DNA from: M55B174 sp964618065
GTDB taxonomy: Bacteria; Patescibacteriota; Minisyncoccia; CAIUEV01; JAHKAQ01
NCBI GenBank assembly: GCA_964618065.1
Contig: CAZTZK010000011.1
Coordinates: 1-11,659, forward strand
DNA: 11,659 bases
Direction: 5' to 3'
Shown: positions 1 to 7,682 of the stretch, piece after piece
Layout: each line of letters opens with the position of its first letter
Position numbering within the stretch: the first letter of the stretch is position 1
The notes under the pieces: generated by a model
What the model was told of the DNA's origin: nothing
The model's database searches: none
The model's input: the letters and a program-made list of their open reading frames with translations, nothing else
Made by a program: the position numbers and the translations under genes

Positions 1-1133
1 GATCCAATAGATCTCAAAGCGTGCGGTAATCCTTCAACTGTTAAAAATGCCGGCGCCAACATTGCAAAAAACCAAGCTAATAGAGTTCCGTATTCAACAA
101 TTTTGTTCTCTTTAATTTTCTTCCTTTTCTTTTGAAAAAAAGATTTTCCTAAATTTATTAGTCCGCTTACAGTTTTAAGAGTTATAAAAAGAAGACCAAT
201 TAGAAAAGATAGAGCCACGGGAGGGAAAAGTTGGGGGTTGGAAGGTAGATTATGCCTCCAATTAGCATCGCCTTTATAAAAAAATTGGCCAAGAGTTTGC
301 AAAAAAGTTTTGCTAACGGCCAAAACAAGTTTTCCTTGATTATTTTTAGGGTCCAGAACAGAAATTGAATTATCCTCTTGACGAGATCCTAGGTGTTCCG
401 GATTTTCCAAAAAATGATAAGCAATAGGAGTAATTGTTAGAAGACTTCCCAGGGCAAAAAAGATTAAGGGAAAAATTACTAACCTTTTTATTTCTAAACG
501 ATTTTTTAAATTTACTAACCAGATTAACAAAAAGAAAACAAAAATTATTGCCGGAGCGATTCTAAAAGCTAAATAAGTATGAAAACCAATACCAAAAATT
601 ATGCCTGCCAGTGCCGGATAAACCCAGCTTGCTTTTTTATCAAACTTCTTTTTATTTTGTTTTAAGAGGTGGTAGCTTTTAAATAGCAGATAAAAAGTAA
701 AAACCAGGACAAGAGGAACCAGAATAGCCCTAAAGCCAATTCTAGAAAAATTTAGATGCCAATAAGAAACCGCTGTTAAAAATGAAGCAATTAATCCTCC
801 TCTGTAGCCGATTATTTCAGTACCCAGTAAATAAACCCCCAAAATTGTTAAGAGACCTATTAGAGCAGGAACCATTCTTAGGGTATTGATTCCCACTCCA
901 AAAAATTTAAAGCTAAGGGCCAGCAGATTCATAAAGAGACCTTCTCGCCCGTTGTTGTTGGGATAATAAACTTCTAAGTCTCCCTTTTCTAAAGCTCTTA
1001 AAGCATCAGTTGCGTTAACTGCTTCATCAGGATAAAGCCCCGGCGGAAATTTATCTAAAGCGTAGAATCTTAAAAAAGCGGCGATCGATAAGATACCCAA
1101 AACAATGAGGACTTTTTTTATTTTTGGAGTCAT
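1..1133 (-). CDS. GT-C membrane glycosyltransferase (PMT/ArnT-like, GT39-type), N-terminal part, runs off left edge
   Basis: The minus-strand frame is open from an ATG at 1133 down to the window edge, giving at least 377 residues with no stop. The protein starts with a membrane segment (about residues 7-25) followed by LYPDEAVN, where D36-E37 is the acidic pair typical of the first extracytoplasmic loop of GT-C enzymes. Several further hydrophobic helices follow (around HLNFSRIGFRAILVPLVLV and an ATT/TTT-rich stretch near 470-545). A later loop contains GDANWRHNLP, and the last visible residues are VEGLPHALRSIG; I know both patterns from PMT-like proteins of CPR bacteria. Such enzymes move a sugar from a polyprenyl-phosphate donor to a lipid or protein on the outer face of the membrane; the acceptor cannot be told from sequence. 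The polyprenyl-phosphate GT2 enzyme at 6616-7590 could supply the donor (inference). The C-terminus is missing from the window, so full length is unknown. Confidence 0.85.
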   Translation of the reverse strand, partial: MTPKIKKVLIVLGILSIAAFLRFYALDKFPPGLYPDEAVNATDALRALEKGDLEVYYPNNNGREGLFMNLLALSFKFFGVGINTLRMVPALIGLLTILGVYLLGTEIIGYRGGLIASFLTAVSYWHLNFSRIGFRAILVPLVLVFTFYLLFKSYHLLKQNKKKFDKKASWVYPALAGIIFGIGFHTYLAFRIAPAIIFVFFLLIWLVNLKNRLEIKRLVIFPLIFFALGSLLTITPIAYHFLENPEHLGSRQEDNSISVLDPKNNQGKLVLAVSKTFLQTLGQFFYKGDANWRHNLPSNPQLFPPVALSFLIGLLFITLKTVSGLINLGKSFFQKKRKKIKENKIVEYGTLLAWFFAMLAPAFLTVEGLPHALRSIG

Positions 1134-1186
1134 TTTTTCTCTTTATTTTTTATATTAGAAAATAATCTATATTTTTCTACTTTTTT

Positions 1187-1215
1187 ATTTTAGCTTATAA
1201 AAGTTTTATCTACAA
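1187..1215 (-). promoter_or_regulatory. Candidate sigma-70-type promoter for the leftward glycosyltransferase
   Basis: Read on the minus strand, TTGTAG (complement of 1210-1215) is followed after exactly 17 nt by TAAAAT (complement of 1187-1192). The start codon lies about 54 nt downstream of the -10 box. The spacing is ideal, but the region is so AT-rich that a chance match is possible. A weak AAAGAGAA purine stretch precedes the ATG as a possible ribosome binding site. Confidence 0.4.
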
Positions 1216-1406
1216 CAATTTTTTATAATTGGTAATTTCTTATTTCTAAAATTTTTTCTTTTCTTTCTTATAATTCTATTTCCGCTCGTTCTGTTTTTTA
1301 TCTAGTAGCTTTTGAATAAGTCTGGTGAAAATCCAAAAAATAAAACAGGTTGAGTTCGTTTATTCCAAAAGTGGCTTAATTCTAAACAGTATTCAGATTC
1401 ATTTAA

Positions 1407-1435
1407 TTGACCAGAGTACCTCAAAAGGATAAAAT
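1407..1435 (+). promoter_or_regulatory. Candidate sigma-70-type promoter for the ATPase cluster
   Basis: TTGACC (1407-1412) is separated by exactly 17 nt from TAAAAT (1430-1435). Transcription would start near 1442, leaving an untranslated leader of about 57 nt before the ATG at 1499. This is the best promoter match on the plus strand of the intergenic region. Only short gaps separate the four genes that follow, so it could drive them as one unit. Confidence 0.5.
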
Positions 1436-1498
1436 AGAAACAACCTAATACTTTTTTTTAAAATTAGAAAGATAAATAATAATAAATAATCTATTAAT

Positions 1499-2629
1499 AT
1501 GAGCTTTGAAAAACCATCTTTTGCCGAAGGAGGATTTGTGGAGAATAGAATGAATAAATTTAAAGATGAGGACCAAGAAGAGCAAAAAAGTGCCAAAGAG
1601 ATTTTTAATGATCCAAACTTGGAAGATATTAAGAAAAGGATCTTAGAAAGTCAAAACAAGGAAGACTTAGCTAAAAAATTATTACAAAAAGATGAACTGA
1701 ACGATGCTGAATTTGGAGATTTAAATCAAATTGCTAAAGAGATTAAGGAAACTAACCAAAATGTGAATTGGATGGAAGATGCGCTTGGCAGTGGCAGTAT
1801 TTTTAATGAACTGGCTTCCGTAGATAAAGATTTTGGGAAATGGAAATCATTGATAGGCGGTGATTTGATGGAGAAAGTTTATAATAGGGATTATTTTATA
1901 GAATTATACTTAAATGATCGCTCTAGTTTTGACAATCTTAAGAGTAAAATTGAAGCCTATCATAAAACGGAAGAAAAAATTAAAAAGGAGAGTGAAAATT
2001 TAGAAGAAAAAGTTAATAAACTTGCAAAAACTTCTCAAATTTCTCTCGATCAATTAAGAAATATTTTTGATTTAGAAAAAAGCGATGAGCGGAATGCTCG
2101 CTTAGAAGCATTAGTACAGGAAAAATTTTCTCTTTTCTTTAGAAAGTCTAAAGGAGAAAAATTCAAACAAGAGTTGGAAGCTATTCTGAAAGAAGGAGAT
2201 ATTTTTATTGAAGGTATCAGGAAAGGAAAAGGCGTTTTTGGGAGAAATGAGAAAAATAGTCTAAAAAATATCGCTACTACATTTTTAAGTGATGCAGCCT
2301 GGAAAGAATCAACGGAAAAGAAAGTAGGAGAAATTTTTACCAATAAAAAGGAAGATGTGGGAATCAAAGATTTAAGTTTCTCAGAAGCTTCTTCTCTTTT
2401 AGACAATGAAGGAAAAAATCTTCAGGAAAGCTGGGAAAAATTTAAAACAAGTAATACTCCCAAAAGATTTCAAAGAGATGCTACGCTGTTCAGAGAATAT
2501 TGGAGTGGGCTTCAACCTGCTGCTTTAAATAGGAAGAGAAATACTTTTTTCAATAATATGAAAACTAAAAAAGGCGGTGGCTTTTGGATGGATTTAGTAA
2601 AAGTGGTTTCCAGCGTCAGATTAGTCTAG
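1499..2629 (+). CDS. Hypothetical charged helical protein, first gene of the ATPase cluster
   Basis: I do not recognise the family. The 376-residue product has no signal peptide or membrane segment and is very rich in Lys and Glu. The first ~75 residues look disordered and acidic. A heptad-like stretch around residues 155-185 (EEKIKKESENLEEKVNKLAK) suggests a coiled coil. The rest reads as alternating amphipathic helices, and the tail turns basic and Gly-rich (KTKKGGG) before an amphipathic end. The start is uncertain. The ATG at 1499 has no Shine-Dalgarno sequence. A perfect AAGGAGG at 1527-1533 sits 4 nt before an in-frame GTG (1538) and 16 nt before an in-frame ATG (1550), so initiation may be 13 or 17 codons later. 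It is followed after 52 nt by the 85-residue gene and is probably co-transcribed with the ATPase at 3497. A scaffold or substrate role for that ATPase is inference only. Confidence 0.75.
   Translation: MSFEKPSFAEGGFVENRMNKFKDEDQEEQKSAKEIFNDPNLEDIKKRILESQNKEDLAKKLLQKDELNDAEFGDLNQIAKEIKETNQNVNWMEDALGSGSIFNELASVDKDFGKWKSLIGGDLMEKVYNRDYFIELYLNDRSSFDNLKSKIEAYHKTEEKIKKESENLEEKVNKLAKTSQISLDQLRNIFDLEKSDERNARLEALVQEKFSLFFRKSKGEKFKQELEAILKEGDIFIEGIRKGKGVFGRNEKNSLKNIATTFLSDAAWKESTEKKVGEIFTNKKEDVGIKDLSFSEASSLLDNEGKNLQESWEKFKTSNTPKRFQRDATLFREYWSGLQPAALNRKRNTFFNNMKTKKGGGFWMDLVKVVSSVRLV
1527..1540 (+). promoter_or_regulatory. Strong Shine-Dalgarno-like AAGGAGG with in-frame GTG, possible true start
   Basis: AAGGAGG (1527-1533) is the best anti-16S match I noticed near any start in this window. 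It lies 4 nt upstream of the in-frame GTG at 1538. It may also arise simply from coding Glu-Gly-Gly. It matters because the upstream ATG at 1499 has only A/T-rich sequence before it. Confidence 0.35.
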
Positions 2630-2681
2630 TCTAGTTAAGATTTTTTATTTTTTAAAATATTATTTTAATTAAAAGAAAAAT

Positions 2682-2939
2682 ATGGAACAAAAGGAATTAT
2701 TTAATAAAATAGAAGAACTTATGGCTTCCGGCGATTTGGAGAAAACAAAAAATTTTTTAATTGAGAATTTTTCTCAATTGCCAAAAGAACTTCAGAGAAA
2801 AACAGCTTCTTTTCTCTTGGAAAATGGACTAGAAAAAGAATCTCAGAAAAAAGCTACTAACTTTGAAAAAAAGGTTACTGAATTTGAAGCTTTAAATAAT
2901 GCTTTTAAGAAGGGTCTTGCTCAACAAGGCGATCTTTAG
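2682..2939 (+). CDS. Hypothetical 85-residue helical protein
   Basis: This is a small acidic-basic protein with no membrane segment, cysteines or recognisable domain. It reads as two or three amphipathic helices (ELFNKIEELMASGDLEK, then KELQRKTASFLLENGLEKE) and a C-terminal coiled-coil-like stretch (KKVTEFEALNNAFKKGL). It sits between two other uncharacterised charged proteins and upstream of the 833-residue ATPase, all on the same strand with gaps of 52 and 72 nt, so a shared transcript is likely. The ATG follows an A-rich AAAAGAAAAAT leader rather than a clear Shine-Dalgarno. Codon use resembles the neighbours, which supports a real gene. Function is unknown; small helical proteins beside translocation ATPases can be chaperones or adaptors, but nothing here shows that directly. 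Confidence 0.65.
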   Translation: MEQKELFNKIEELMASGDLEKTKNFLIENFSQLPKELQRKTASFLLENGLEKESQKKATNFEKKVTEFEALNNAFKKGLAQQGDL

Positions 2940-3011
2940 GATCAAGTCTTGGAATTGAAATTTTAAACAAGAATGTCTCGGAATTTAATTTAGAAATTTA
3001 AAATAAAGAAG

Positions 3012-3458
3012 ATGAGTAATTCATTTTTTTCACGGAAGGAAGTTTCTGATAAGGAACAACTAGAGAGCAATAGTGAAAATTGGCAAAATCAAGGCAGAGA
3101 AGGATTAGAAAAAAAAATAAGGGGAGAAAAGAGACTGGAAAAAGAAAAAACTCCTGATTCTCAACTGGAAAAAAGGGGAGAATTTTTTAGGGCGGAGCAG
3201 ACAGAAAAGGAGCTAAAGCCTAAAAGAGAAATCGGAGAGTCGGTAACCGAAGGGGAAAAAGGAAATATTTTTTTAGAAAGTGAGAAAAAGAACACAGAAA
3301 ATATTGAAATCAATAATTTAGTCAAATTAGGGATAAGAGGGGAAAAAGAAGAGAAAAAGGCTATTTCCAGGGCTAAAAAAATGTTCCGAGGAGATCCTCA
3401 CTCTTTAGATGTTTTTCATGATCAATTGATAGCTAAAAAAAGGAAAAATAACATCTAA
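3012..3458 (+). CDS. Hypothetical disordered protein with ordered C-terminal segment, next to ATPase
   Basis: The 148-residue product is dominated for its first ~100 residues by Glu, Lys, Arg, Gln and Ser, with almost no hydrophobic core, and is predicted by eye to be disordered. The last ~45 residues are different: NNLVKLGIRGEKEEKKAISR followed by AKKMF, then DPHSLDVFHDQL. This pattern (a helix of repeated basic residues, then a DP..LD.FHD.L motif) I associate from memory with short proteins encoded just before VirD4/HerA-like ATPases in CPR genomes; I cannot verify that here. The gene is 38 nt upstream of the ATPase and on the same strand, so the two are very probably co-expressed. A tail-anchored binding segment for the ATPase is a reasonable inference. 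Start: the ATG follows AAAGAAG, a weak ribosome binding site. Confidence 0.7.
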   Translation: MSNSFFSRKEVSDKEQLESNSENWQNQGREGLEKKIRGEKRLEKEKTPDSQLEKRGEFFRAEQTEKELKPKREIGESVTEGEKGNIFLESEKKNTENIEINNLVKLGIRGEKEEKKAISRAKKMFRGDPHSLDVFHDQLIAKKRKNNI

Positions 3459-3496
3459 TCAAGACTAACAGAAAAATAAATTTTTTATTTTAGGAA

Positions 3497-5998
3497 ATGG
3501 CGGAATATTATTTAATTATTTTTATAATTCTAGGAATAATACTTGCCGGAGGGATTGGATTGCTTTTTATTCTTCCTAAAGTTAGGAAAGAAGGATCTCT
3601 TAGGAGAGCTACTGACATGGCTCTACTAATGGTTTCCGTTACTCAAGAAGAAAACTTGGATAATAAAGAGGATAAAAAAGACGATAAAGAAATTATTGGA
3701 GTTATGGAACAATTACTGATAAGTCTTGCCAGGATTAGAGATTCTTTTTTTAGAGAACTTTTCTGCGGTCCTCCTCATATTGTGCTAGAGGTAGCTAATC
3801 CTTTTGACAGTGAATCAATATCTTTTTACTTAGCCATTCCTCACAAATTTTCTGCTACTGCCGAAAAACAAATCTATGGTTTTTTCCCAAAAGCAGTAGT
3901 AAAAAATGTTCCTGAAGATTTTAATATTTTTACTCCCCACGGTGCTTCTTCCGGGACTTATCTAACTCTTAAAAAACAATCTTTTCTACCCTTAAGAACT
4001 TATAAAAATCTAGAATCTGATCCTTTAAGCAATGTCACCAACGCTTTTTCAAAGTTGAAAAAAATAGACGAAGGAGCTGCTTTGCAATTGGTTGTCAGGC
4101 CGGTTAGTGCTAAGTGGAGGAGAAAAGGTATTTTGATTGCCAGGCGAATGAAACAGGGAGAATCTTTCAGTAAGGCTAAGCAAGGAGGATTTTCGCGTTT
4201 TGTTGAAGATATTTTTAAATCATGGAACAAAAAAAAGCCGGAAGAATTAAACCAATTTCAAACTCCGCAAAATGAATTAAGACAACTGACTCCGGGAGAA
4301 GAAGAGCTTCTTAAGGCAATTGAAGAAAAAACTCTAAAACCGGCCTTTGAAACAAATATAAGAATTATGGCTTCGGCGGAGACTAAAGAAAGAGCCGATG
4401 AGATATTAGGACACTTAGCGGAATCTTTTGAACAATTCCAAACAATTGATATGAATAGCCTTGTTCGTAAAAGCCCCTTTTCTTTTAAAGAGATGCTTTT
4501 TAATTTCTCTTTTAGAAACTTCAGTAATCATTTTAAATTTGTTCTCAATACCGAAGAGCTGGCTAGTATTTTTCATTTTCCTATTATTTCCACTCAAACT
4601 CCCAAGTTAAATCTTGTTAAATCTAAAACGGCAGCTTCTCCTCCCGATCTTCCGAGAGAAGGATTGCTTATTGGAAAAAATGTTTATCGGGAGATTGAAA
4701 CGCCTATTTATTTAACGAGAGAAGATCGCCGGCGTCATCTTTATACAATTGGTCAAACCGGTACTGGAAAATCTGTTTTTTTAGAAGGCTTAGCCGCTCA
4801 AGATATTGTGGACGGGGAAGGAGTTTGTATTATAGATCCTCATGGAGAATTAATTGAATCTATCCTCAAAAGAATACCTCAAGAAAGAGTTGAAGATGTG
4901 ATTTTGTTTGATCCTTCGGATATAGAAATGCCGATGGGGTTGAATCTTTTGGAATATGACAAGCCGGAGCAAAAGACTTTTGTTATTAACGAAATGATTA
5001 ATATCTTTGATAAGCTTTACGATTTAAAGCAAACGGGAGGTCCAATGTTTGAGCAATATATGAGAAACGCAATGCTTTTAGTGATGTCTCATCCAGCTTC
5101 AGGCTCTACCTTAATGGAAATTTCTAAAGTGCTCTCCGATGCTGAATTTAGAAAATTTAAATTGGATCATTGCGACAATCAAGTGGTAGTTGATTTTTGG
5201 GTTAAAGAAGCTGAAAAAGCCGGAGGAGAAGCAGCTTTGGCTAATATAGTTCCTTACATTACCAGCAAACTTACCACTTTTGTCACTAATGATATTATGC
5301 GTCCTATCATTTCTCAACAGAAGTCAGCTTTTAATTTTAGGGAAGCAATGGATTCTCAGAAAATAATTTTGATTAATTTGAGTAAAGGAAAAATAGGCGA
5401 GCTGAATGCCAATCTTTTAGGCATGGTTATTGTAGGAAAAATTTTAATGTCTGCTATGGGTCGGGTGGATATGCCGGAAGAAGAACGTAAAGATTTTTAT
5501 CTTTATATTGATGAATTTCAAAATGTAACTACCAGTTCTATCGCTTCTATTTTATCTGAAGCTAGAAAATATCGCTTGAGTTTAACTATAGCTCATCAGT
5601 TTATTCAGCAGCTGGAAGAAAATATAAGAGACGCTGTTTTTGGAAACGTAGGTTCTTTGGTCTCATTTCGTATAGGGTCCAACGATGCCGAATTTATGGC
5701 CAGTCAATTTACTCCGGTTTTTTCTCAACAGGATCTTATTAATGCGGACAACTTTAATGCTTTTGTTAAAATTATGGCCAATGGTGAAGTTACCAAACCT
5801 TTTTCTTTGAAAACTTATCCTTTGAATAATGTCCAAAGTGATTTTTCTCAAGCTGTAAAAGATTTTTCTCGGATTCATTACGGCAGGGAAAGAAATGTTG
5901 TTGAAGAAGAATTAAGGGAAAGAATGGATTTTTTGAAAGAAAGTCGTAAAATAACTAATCCGGAAGGTTCGTTAGAATCAGATATGCCGATAAAATAA
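3497..5998 (+). CDS. Membrane-anchored VirD4/TraG/HerA-like P-loop ATPase (type IV secretion DNA-binding family)
   Basis: The 833-residue protein begins with a single hydrophobic helix (about residues 4-27), leaving the bulk in the cytoplasm. Residues ~90-400 form a family-specific N-domain. Residues from ~405 form a RecA-like motor: the segment RRHLYTIGQTGTGKSVF holds Walker A at G419-S426, followed by VCIIDPHGE (D447-H449), a signature of VirD4/HerA-type DNA pumps. Walker B is FYLYIDEFQN with D672-E673. The stretch SEARKYRLSLTIAHQFIQQL is the conserved segment after Walker B in coupling proteins (TraG/TraD-like). Members bind DNA and hydrolyse ATP to move DNA, or protein-DNA, across the inner membrane. 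No VirB4, pilin or relaxase gene is visible here. The three preceding genes form a tight same-strand cluster with it. The start ATG follows TAGGAA directly, with short spacing. I am confident in the ATPase superfamily, but not in the substrate. Confidence 0.9.
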   Translation: MAEYYLIIFIILGIILAGGIGLLFILPKVRKEGSLRRATDMALLMVSVTQEENLDNKEDKKDDKEIIGVMEQLLISLARIRDSFFRELFCGPPHIVLEVANPFDSESISFYLAIPHKFSATAEKQIYGFFPKAVVKNVPEDFNIFTPHGASSGTYLTLKKQSFLPLRTYKNLESDPLSNVTNAFSKLKKIDEGAALQLVVRPVSAKWRRKGILIARRMKQGESFSKAKQGGFSRFVEDIFKSWNKKKPEELNQFQTPQNELRQLTPGEEELLKAIEEKTLKPAFETNIRIMASAETKERADEILGHLAESFEQFQTIDMNSLVRKSPFSFKEMLFNFSFRNFSNHFKFVLNTEELASIFHFPIISTQTPKLNLVKSKTAASPPDLPREGLLIGKNVYREIETPIYLTREDRRRHLYTIGQTGTGKSVFLEGLAAQDIVDGEGVCIIDPHGELIESILKRIPQERVEDVILFDPSDIEMPMGLNLLEYDKPEQKTFVINEMINIFDKLYDLKQTGGPMFEQYMRNAMLLVMSHPASGSTLMEISKVLSDAEFRKFKLDHCDNQVVVDFWVKEAEKAGGEAALANIVPYITSKLTTFVTNDIMRPIISQQKSAFNFREAMDSQKIILINLSKGKIGELNANLLGMVIVGKILMSAMGRVDMPEEERKDFYLYIDEFQNVTTSSIASILSEARKYRLSLTIAHQFIQQLEENIRDAVFGNVGSLVSFRIGSNDAEFMASQFTPVFSQQDLINADNFNAFVKIMANGEVTKPFSLKTYPLNNVQSDFSQAVKDFSRIHYGRERNVVEEELRERMDFLKESRKITNPEGSLESDMPIK

Positions 5999-6032
5999 TT
6001 ATTTTCTTTTTCTCTAATTTTGATTTTGCTCT

Positions 6033-6569
6033 ATGCGTTTTATTATATTATTATTATTGGTTTGTTTTGCTACTGTTATTCAGATAGGAATAGTACCTTC
6101 TTTATTTCCGGGAAGTGAAAATTTTAATTTACCGCTTCTTTTAGTTATTGGAATTTCTTTTTTTAGATCTCAGAAAGAAGCTATCTTTTGGGCATTTTTT
6201 TTGGGTATTTTATTAGATGCTCTAGAGCCTTATTTGTTAGGATGGGCTATTTTTGTTTTTCCATTTATCGCTTTAGCCAATAGTTATCTTCTAAAGAAAT
6301 TTTGGGGGAAGCCTGGGGTTATCCCTTTTATAACTCTAACGATTTTGTTTTCTTTTTTCTATCAATTATTACTTTTTAGCTCAAAAACTTTTTTAATATC
6401 CGGAGAAGAAACTTTTTTCGGCCTTTTTCTTGCTAACTCCACTGTTTTTTTACTGGACGCTTTAAAATCTATGGTGCTTAATGGTTTCTTTTTAGGAGCT
6501 TTTTTTTATTTCTTGTTTTTTAGATTAGATCAACTTTTTGATTACTGGGAGCAGAAGAGGAAAATTTAG
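6033..6569 (+). CDS. mreD: MreD-like integral membrane protein
   Basis: The 178-residue product is almost entirely hydrophobic, with five or six membrane helices (about residues 1-20, 33-48, 52-68, 72-92, 97-117, 145-166) and a charged C-terminal tail (DQLFDYWEQKRKI). The order of an N-terminal helix, a NLPLLLVIGISFF segment, and FLGILLDALEPYLLG (the G-x-L-x-D signature region) matches MreD, the small membrane subunit of the rod-shape complex that works with MreB, MreC and RodA in cell-wall elongation. Length fits the family (about 160-180). No mreB or mreC is adjacent, which is unusual because the three are commonly linked. It lies 34 nt after the ATPase and 46 nt before the GT2 gene on the same strand. 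An ECF-transporter S-component-like membrane protein is the main alternative, since both are short and polytopic. Confidence 0.6.
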   Translation: MRFIILLLLVCFATVIQIGIVPSLFPGSENFNLPLLLVIGISFFRSQKEAIFWAFFLGILLDALEPYLLGWAIFVFPFIALANSYLLKKFWGKPGVIPFITLTILFSFFYQLLLFSSKTFLISGEETFFGLFLANSTVFLLDALKSMVLNGFFLGAFFYFLFFRLDQLFDYWEQKRKI

Positions 6570-6615
6570 TTTTTGTATTCTTGATTTTTTGATCTCAATT
6601 TATTATTATCCAAAT

Positions 6616-7590
6616 ATGAAAGATGATCCAACCAGTTCCAAAAAGCCTCTTCTTTCGGTTGTTTGCCCGATTTTTAATGAAGAGCAAAATGTTGAAAAAC
6701 TTCATCGGGAAATTCTTGATAGCTTACAAAGCCTAGGGAAGCCCTTTGAAGTTATTTTTGTTAATGATGGCTCAGATGATAGAACTGAACAGAGATGCAA
6801 ACGACTTTTTCCTCTAATTCTTATTAATTTTAGAAAAAACTTTGGGCAGACTGCTGCTCTGGATTGTGGAATTAAAAAAGCGCAAGGGGATATAATTTTA
6901 ACAATTGATGGCGATCTCCAAAACGACCCAGCGGATTTTCCTAGATTAATCGATAAGTTGGGAGAAGGCTATGATTTGGTTTCCGGCTGGAGGAAAAAAC
7001 GCCAAGATCCTTTTCTTAAAAAATTTATTTCCAGGGGAGCTGATTTTTTAAGAAAATTTTTGATTAACGATAATATTCATGACAGCGGTTGTACTCTAAA
7101 GGCTTACCGTAAAGAATGTTTTCAAGATACTTATCTTTTTGGAGAAATGCATCGTTTTATTCCAGCCGTTCTTAAAATTCAAGGTTTTAAAGTAGCTGAG
7201 ATTGAAGTAAATCACCGTGCTAGAAAATTTGGTCGGACAAAATATACCTGGACTAGGGTTATCAAAGGATTTCTAGATATGATTAGTGTTTGGTTCTGGA
7301 AGAAATACGCCAGTCGTCCTCTGCATTTATTTGGAGGAATGGGAATCTTTTTCTTCGGCCTAGGATCTCTTTTGATTTTTATCTTAATTGTCCTACGAAT
7401 TTTTTACGGGATTCCTCTCTCTGATAAAATTTGGCCAATGGTAGGAATTTTTATGGTTCTAGCGGGAATCCAGCTTTTTATTTCTGGTCTTCTGGCCGAT
7501 ATAGCTGTAAAGAATTATTACAGCGGTAAAAGGAAGAATTATGTAGTAAAAAATGTTTTAGAGAATAAAGAGGAGAGAGAAGATTATTAG
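6616..7590 (+). CDS. Polyprenyl-phosphate glycosyltransferase, GT2 family (DPM1/GtrB-like)
   Basis: This is a GT-A-fold enzyme that transfers a sugar from a nucleotide donor to a polyprenyl phosphate on the cytoplasmic face of the membrane. Visible motifs are LSVVCPIFNEE (start of the nucleotide-binding fold), VNDGSDD (D51), NFGQTAALDCGI, and IDGDLQNDP with the DxD metal site at D98-D100. Then come DSGCTLKAYR and the EVNHRARKFGRTKY segment typical of this family. Two C-terminal membrane helices (about residues 238-264 and 273-297) match GtrB/ArnC-type members. I choose the ATG at 6616 (324 residues). The longer open frame back to a TTG at 6538 would overlap the mreD-like gene and adds residues unlike the family. 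The product could feed the GT-C enzyme at the left edge of the window (inference). Confidence 0.9.
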   Translation: MKDDPTSSKKPLLSVVCPIFNEEQNVEKLHREILDSLQSLGKPFEVIFVNDGSDDRTEQRCKRLFPLILINFRKNFGQTAALDCGIKKAQGDIILTIDGDLQNDPADFPRLIDKLGEGYDLVSGWRKKRQDPFLKKFISRGADFLRKFLINDNIHDSGCTLKAYRKECFQDTYLFGEMHRFIPAVLKIQGFKVAEIEVNHRARKFGRTKYTWTRVIKGFLDMISVWFWKKYASRPLHLFGGMGIFFFGLGSLLIFILIVLRIFYGIPLSDKIWPMVGIFMVLAGIQLFISGLLADIAVKNYYSGKRKNYVVKNVLENKEEREDY

Positions 7591-7591
7591 A

Positions 7592-7662
7592 TAGATTTAG
7601 GAAAGGTTGTCTTTTCTGTTGCCATTCTTGTGAAGACGGAAATTTAGAAAAGACTAAATCTA
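7592..7662. repeat. Bulged 17-bp inverted repeat after the GT2 gene
   Basis: TAGATTTA (7592-7599) pairs with TAAATCTA (7655-7662), and GTCTTTTCT (7609-7617) pairs with AGAAAAGAC (7646-7654). The two stems stack on each other, separated on the left arm by a 9-nt bulge, and enclose a 28-nt loop. The structure begins 2 nt after the stop codon of the GT2 gene. There is no U-tract after it, so it is not a standard intrinsic terminator. It could be a transcript 3' end stabiliser, an RNA-processing site or the remnant of a fold-back element. Confidence 0.6.
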
Positions 7663-7682
7663 GTAAGTATTATCTAGAAGTG

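Larger units (their letters stand above)
1134..1498. other. Divergent intergenic region (365 nt), no gene seen
   Basis: This stretch separates the leftward glycosyltransferase from the rightward ATPase cluster. It is very rich in A and T, with several isolated TATAAT strings (1224-1229, 1269-1274) that lack a well-placed -35 box. I see one well-spaced promoter candidate in each direction (1187-1215 minus, 1407-1435 plus). I see no tRNA-like clover, no riboswitch core and no long inverted repeat. A minus-strand frame at 1399-1596 overlaps the start of the next gene and reads as low-complexity hydrophobic sequence, so I do not call it. Confidence 0.6.

Noticed and set aside
1399..1596. Minus-strand frame of 65 residues over the promoter and start of the first cluster gene
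   Set aside because: Low-complexity Leu/Phe/Ile sequence antisense to an A-rich coding start; it covers the promoter candidate and has no family resemblance.
2050..2406. Minus-strand frame of 118 residues inside the 376-residue gene
   Set aside because: It is the antisense of a Lys/Glu-rich gene and gives the Phe/Ser/Leu-rich pattern expected of such a shadow.
2940..3002. Open in-frame extension of about 20 codons after the TAG of the 85-residue gene
   Set aside because: The extension has no recognisable continuation and ends in TAA; 20 open codons are not rare by chance. Readthrough or a nonsense mutation cannot be supported.
4000..4230. Minus-strand frames inside the ATPase gene (also at 4415-4597, 5111-5317 and 5663-5878)
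   Set aside because: All are antisense to strongly supported coding sequence and show no domain or motif.
6538..6615. TTG-initiated 26-residue N-terminal extension of the GT2 gene
   Set aside because: It overlaps the mreD-like gene, adds residues not seen in the family, and a good ATG at 6616 starts the protein right before the conserved fold.
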